Assembly (NCBI GenBank): GCA_022824945.1
Contig: JAJDYX010000023.1
Coordinates: 78,001 to 142,000 of the forward strand
Reading direction: 5' to 3'
DNA from: Candidatus Latescibacterota bacterium
GTDB lineage: Bacteria > Latescibacterota > UBA2968
DNA: 64,000 bases
Shown: piece after piece, positions 62,843 to 64,000 of the stretch
How the letters are laid out: each line of letters begins with the position of its first letter
Position numbering within the stretch: position 1 is the stretch's first letter
Program-made: the position numbers and the translations under genes
The notes under the pieces: generated by a model
Told to the model about the DNA's origin: nothing
The model's database searches: none
Seen by the model: the letters and a program-made list of their open reading frames with translations, nothing else

Positions 62843-64000
62843 TCATGACACTTTCTTACCAAAGCTATTGACAAAAACCAGAAAATCTCCAATCCCAATC
62901 ACACCATCTCCATCCAGATCAAATCGCGCCTCATAACCAGCGTCACTCTGGCTGAATCCAAACTGATCGACAAATAGCAAAAAGTCAGAAACATCAACAA
63001 CCCCATCGCCATCAAAGTCGGGGGTAGGGGCTGATACAGAAAACGGCGACATATCCCACAGTGTAATTGTGCAATCAAAAAACGATCCGGAAACAAGTAT
63101 GGTACCATCGGGCGAAAACGCCAATGAATTGGCATCAGATGGACCTGAGAAAGCGATGATCTTATCTCGGCTTGCCACGTCCCAAAGTATGATCGTACGA
63201 TCAGTCGCCTGGGCAGCGAGTATGGTCCCATCGGGTGAGAATACTACCGGGGACGCTCCCTCAAGGGTGGCACTCTGTTTCCGATTCGTCACATCCCACA
63301 GTATGATGTCCACGTCAATCCACCCTCCGTAAGCGAGTATGTTACCATCGGGCGAAAACGCCAGAGACCAGACATTGGATAGCTCATCAATGGTGACAAA
63401 TTCTTCTCGACTCGCCACGTTCCACAGCCTGACCGTTCGTTCTTTCCGGCCCTTATACCCAGGTCCACCCCCAGAGGCAAGCAAGGTTCCATCGGGCGAA
63501 AACGCCACCGCATTGATCTGACTCGTATTTCCTGGCAGCTCGGCGACCTCCCGCTGGGTTCTCACGTCCCACAGTTTGATCTCCGAAACCCTAAACCCGA
63601 CGGCGAGCAAAGACCCGTCGGGGGAAAACATCAGTGGAGCTGTCCCTTCAAAGGTAGCGATCTGTTTCCGGTTCGCTACGTCCCACAGTATGATCTCGGG
63701 CTCGGCACTCGACTTCGATCCTGCGGCAAGCAGAGTTCCATCGGGCGAAAATACCACGGCTGGTCGGCCTGTTGGCTGCTCATCCAGAGTGTCGATCTCC
63801 TTGCGTGTCTCTACATCCCACAGTATGATCTTGGCATCAGATTGAGGGTCCTTTGATGTAGCTCCGGCAGCCAGCATGGTTCCATCGGGCGAAAACGCCA
63901 CCGAGGTGATGTGATCTGTATGTCCCCTCAGGGTAGCGATCTCGTAAGGCGAAGTTTCCGAAAGAAAAAAATATGTCTCGCTCACATTCCCGTCCGTATC
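62843..64000 (-). CDS. WD40 propeller with C-terminal EF-hand pair, cut by window edge
   Basis: The frame is open to the right edge, so the true N-terminus lies outside. The 385 residues present hold seven WD40 repeats, each with (A/V)FSPDGTxLA and xIxLWDV, enough for a full seven-blade propeller. Two dockerin-like EF-hands follow (FDGDGVVDVSDFLLFVDQFG and DLDGDGVIGIGDFLVFVNSF), then KKVS and stop. The same EF-hand pair is found near the N-terminus of the repeat protein at 31160. Probably secreted and surface-bound, by analogy. A GTG at 63985 is a possible but unlikely start. Confidence 0.85.
   Translation of the reverse strand, partial: DTDGNVSETYFFLSETSPYEIATLRGHTDHITSVAFSPDGTMLAAGATSKDPQSDAKIILWDVETRKEIDTLDEQPTGRPAVVFSPDGTLLAAGSKSSAEPEIILWDVANRKQIATFEGTAPLMFSPDGSLLAVGFRVSEIKLWDVRTQREVAELPGNTSQINAVAFSPDGTLLASGGGPGYKGRKERTVRLWNVASREEFVTIDELSNVWSLAFSPDGNILAYGGWIDVDIILWDVTNRKQSATLEGASPVVFSPDGTILAAQATDRTIILWDVASRDKIIAFSGPSDANSLAFSPDGTILVSGSFFDCTITLWDMSPFSVSAPTPDFDGDGVVDVSDFLLFVDQFGFSQSDAGYEARFDLDGDGVIGIGDFLVFVNSFGKKVS

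Noticed and set aside
61348..62843. Insertion-sequence borders around the Rpn-type gene
   Set aside because: I looked for terminal inverted repeats and target duplications on both sides and found none.

Overview
The window looks like a Gram-negative, free-living bacterium of the FCB/Latescibacteria–Poribacteria kind. This is an inference. It rests on several phytanoyl-CoA-type dioxygenases, formylglycine sulfatases, secreted proteins carrying paired dockerin-like EF-hands (DxDGDGxxxxxDFLxF..FG), an outer-membrane BamA/TamA-like protein, a bacterial geranylgeranylglyceryl-phosphate synthase, and an RpiB isomerase with a microcompartment-like leader. No rRNA gene is present, so the placement is tentative.

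Layout. 0-12 kb: a truncated unknown gene, then a long leftward gene series: XPB-like helicase, O-methyltransferase, DUF6883, DUF4926, tandem DUF5069, Smr, sirtuin, Bax1-like DUF790 nuclease, M16 protease, enolase-superfamily enzyme and sucC. 12-18 kb: a P-loop kinase, a TetR/dioxygenase/xylulokinase-like operon, and a dioxygenase with a nitrilase-fold hydrolase. 18-23 kb: BamA-like protein, DUF4390, and an NtrY/NtrX-type two-component system. 23-31 kb (leftward): recX, alaS, GGGP synthase, PfkB kinase, HPr, PTS enzyme I, metK. 31-35 kb: a secreted 15-repeat protein lying between recX and recA. 35-41 kb: an informational cluster, tadA, two tRNA-Ser, a cyclophilin-like gene, tRNA-Ala, long-form SRP RNA, dnaX, ybaB, recR, pgsA, pgpA. 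41-43 kb: dioxygenase, RpiB-like isomerase, tRNA-Asn. 43-53 kb: a sulfated-glycan locus with GH127-like glycosidase, AraC regulator, three sulfatases, a large putative glycan-active protein and two sulfatase remnants. 53-56 kb: two near-identical dioxygenase genes around a methyltransferase. 56-63 kb: an accessory, partly AT-rich stretch with a four-helix membrane protein, an unknown 319-residue protein, a single-chain restriction-modification enzyme, a PD-(D/E)XK-like protein and a Fic fragment. 63-64 kb: a WD40 propeller with a C-terminal EF-hand pair, cut by the window edge.

How the parts fit. The helicase and DUF790 genes match the two halves of the archaeal XPB-Bax1 helicase-nuclease. 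The tadA-SRP RNA-dnaX-ybaB-recR order is an old conserved arrangement. The 43-53 kb genes would together desulfate and cleave a sulfated polysaccharide; the AraC regulator is the natural controller, and a shared DNA motif lies in both divergent promoter regions. The 56-63 kb stretch resembles a small defence island and holds the least explained sequence in the window.
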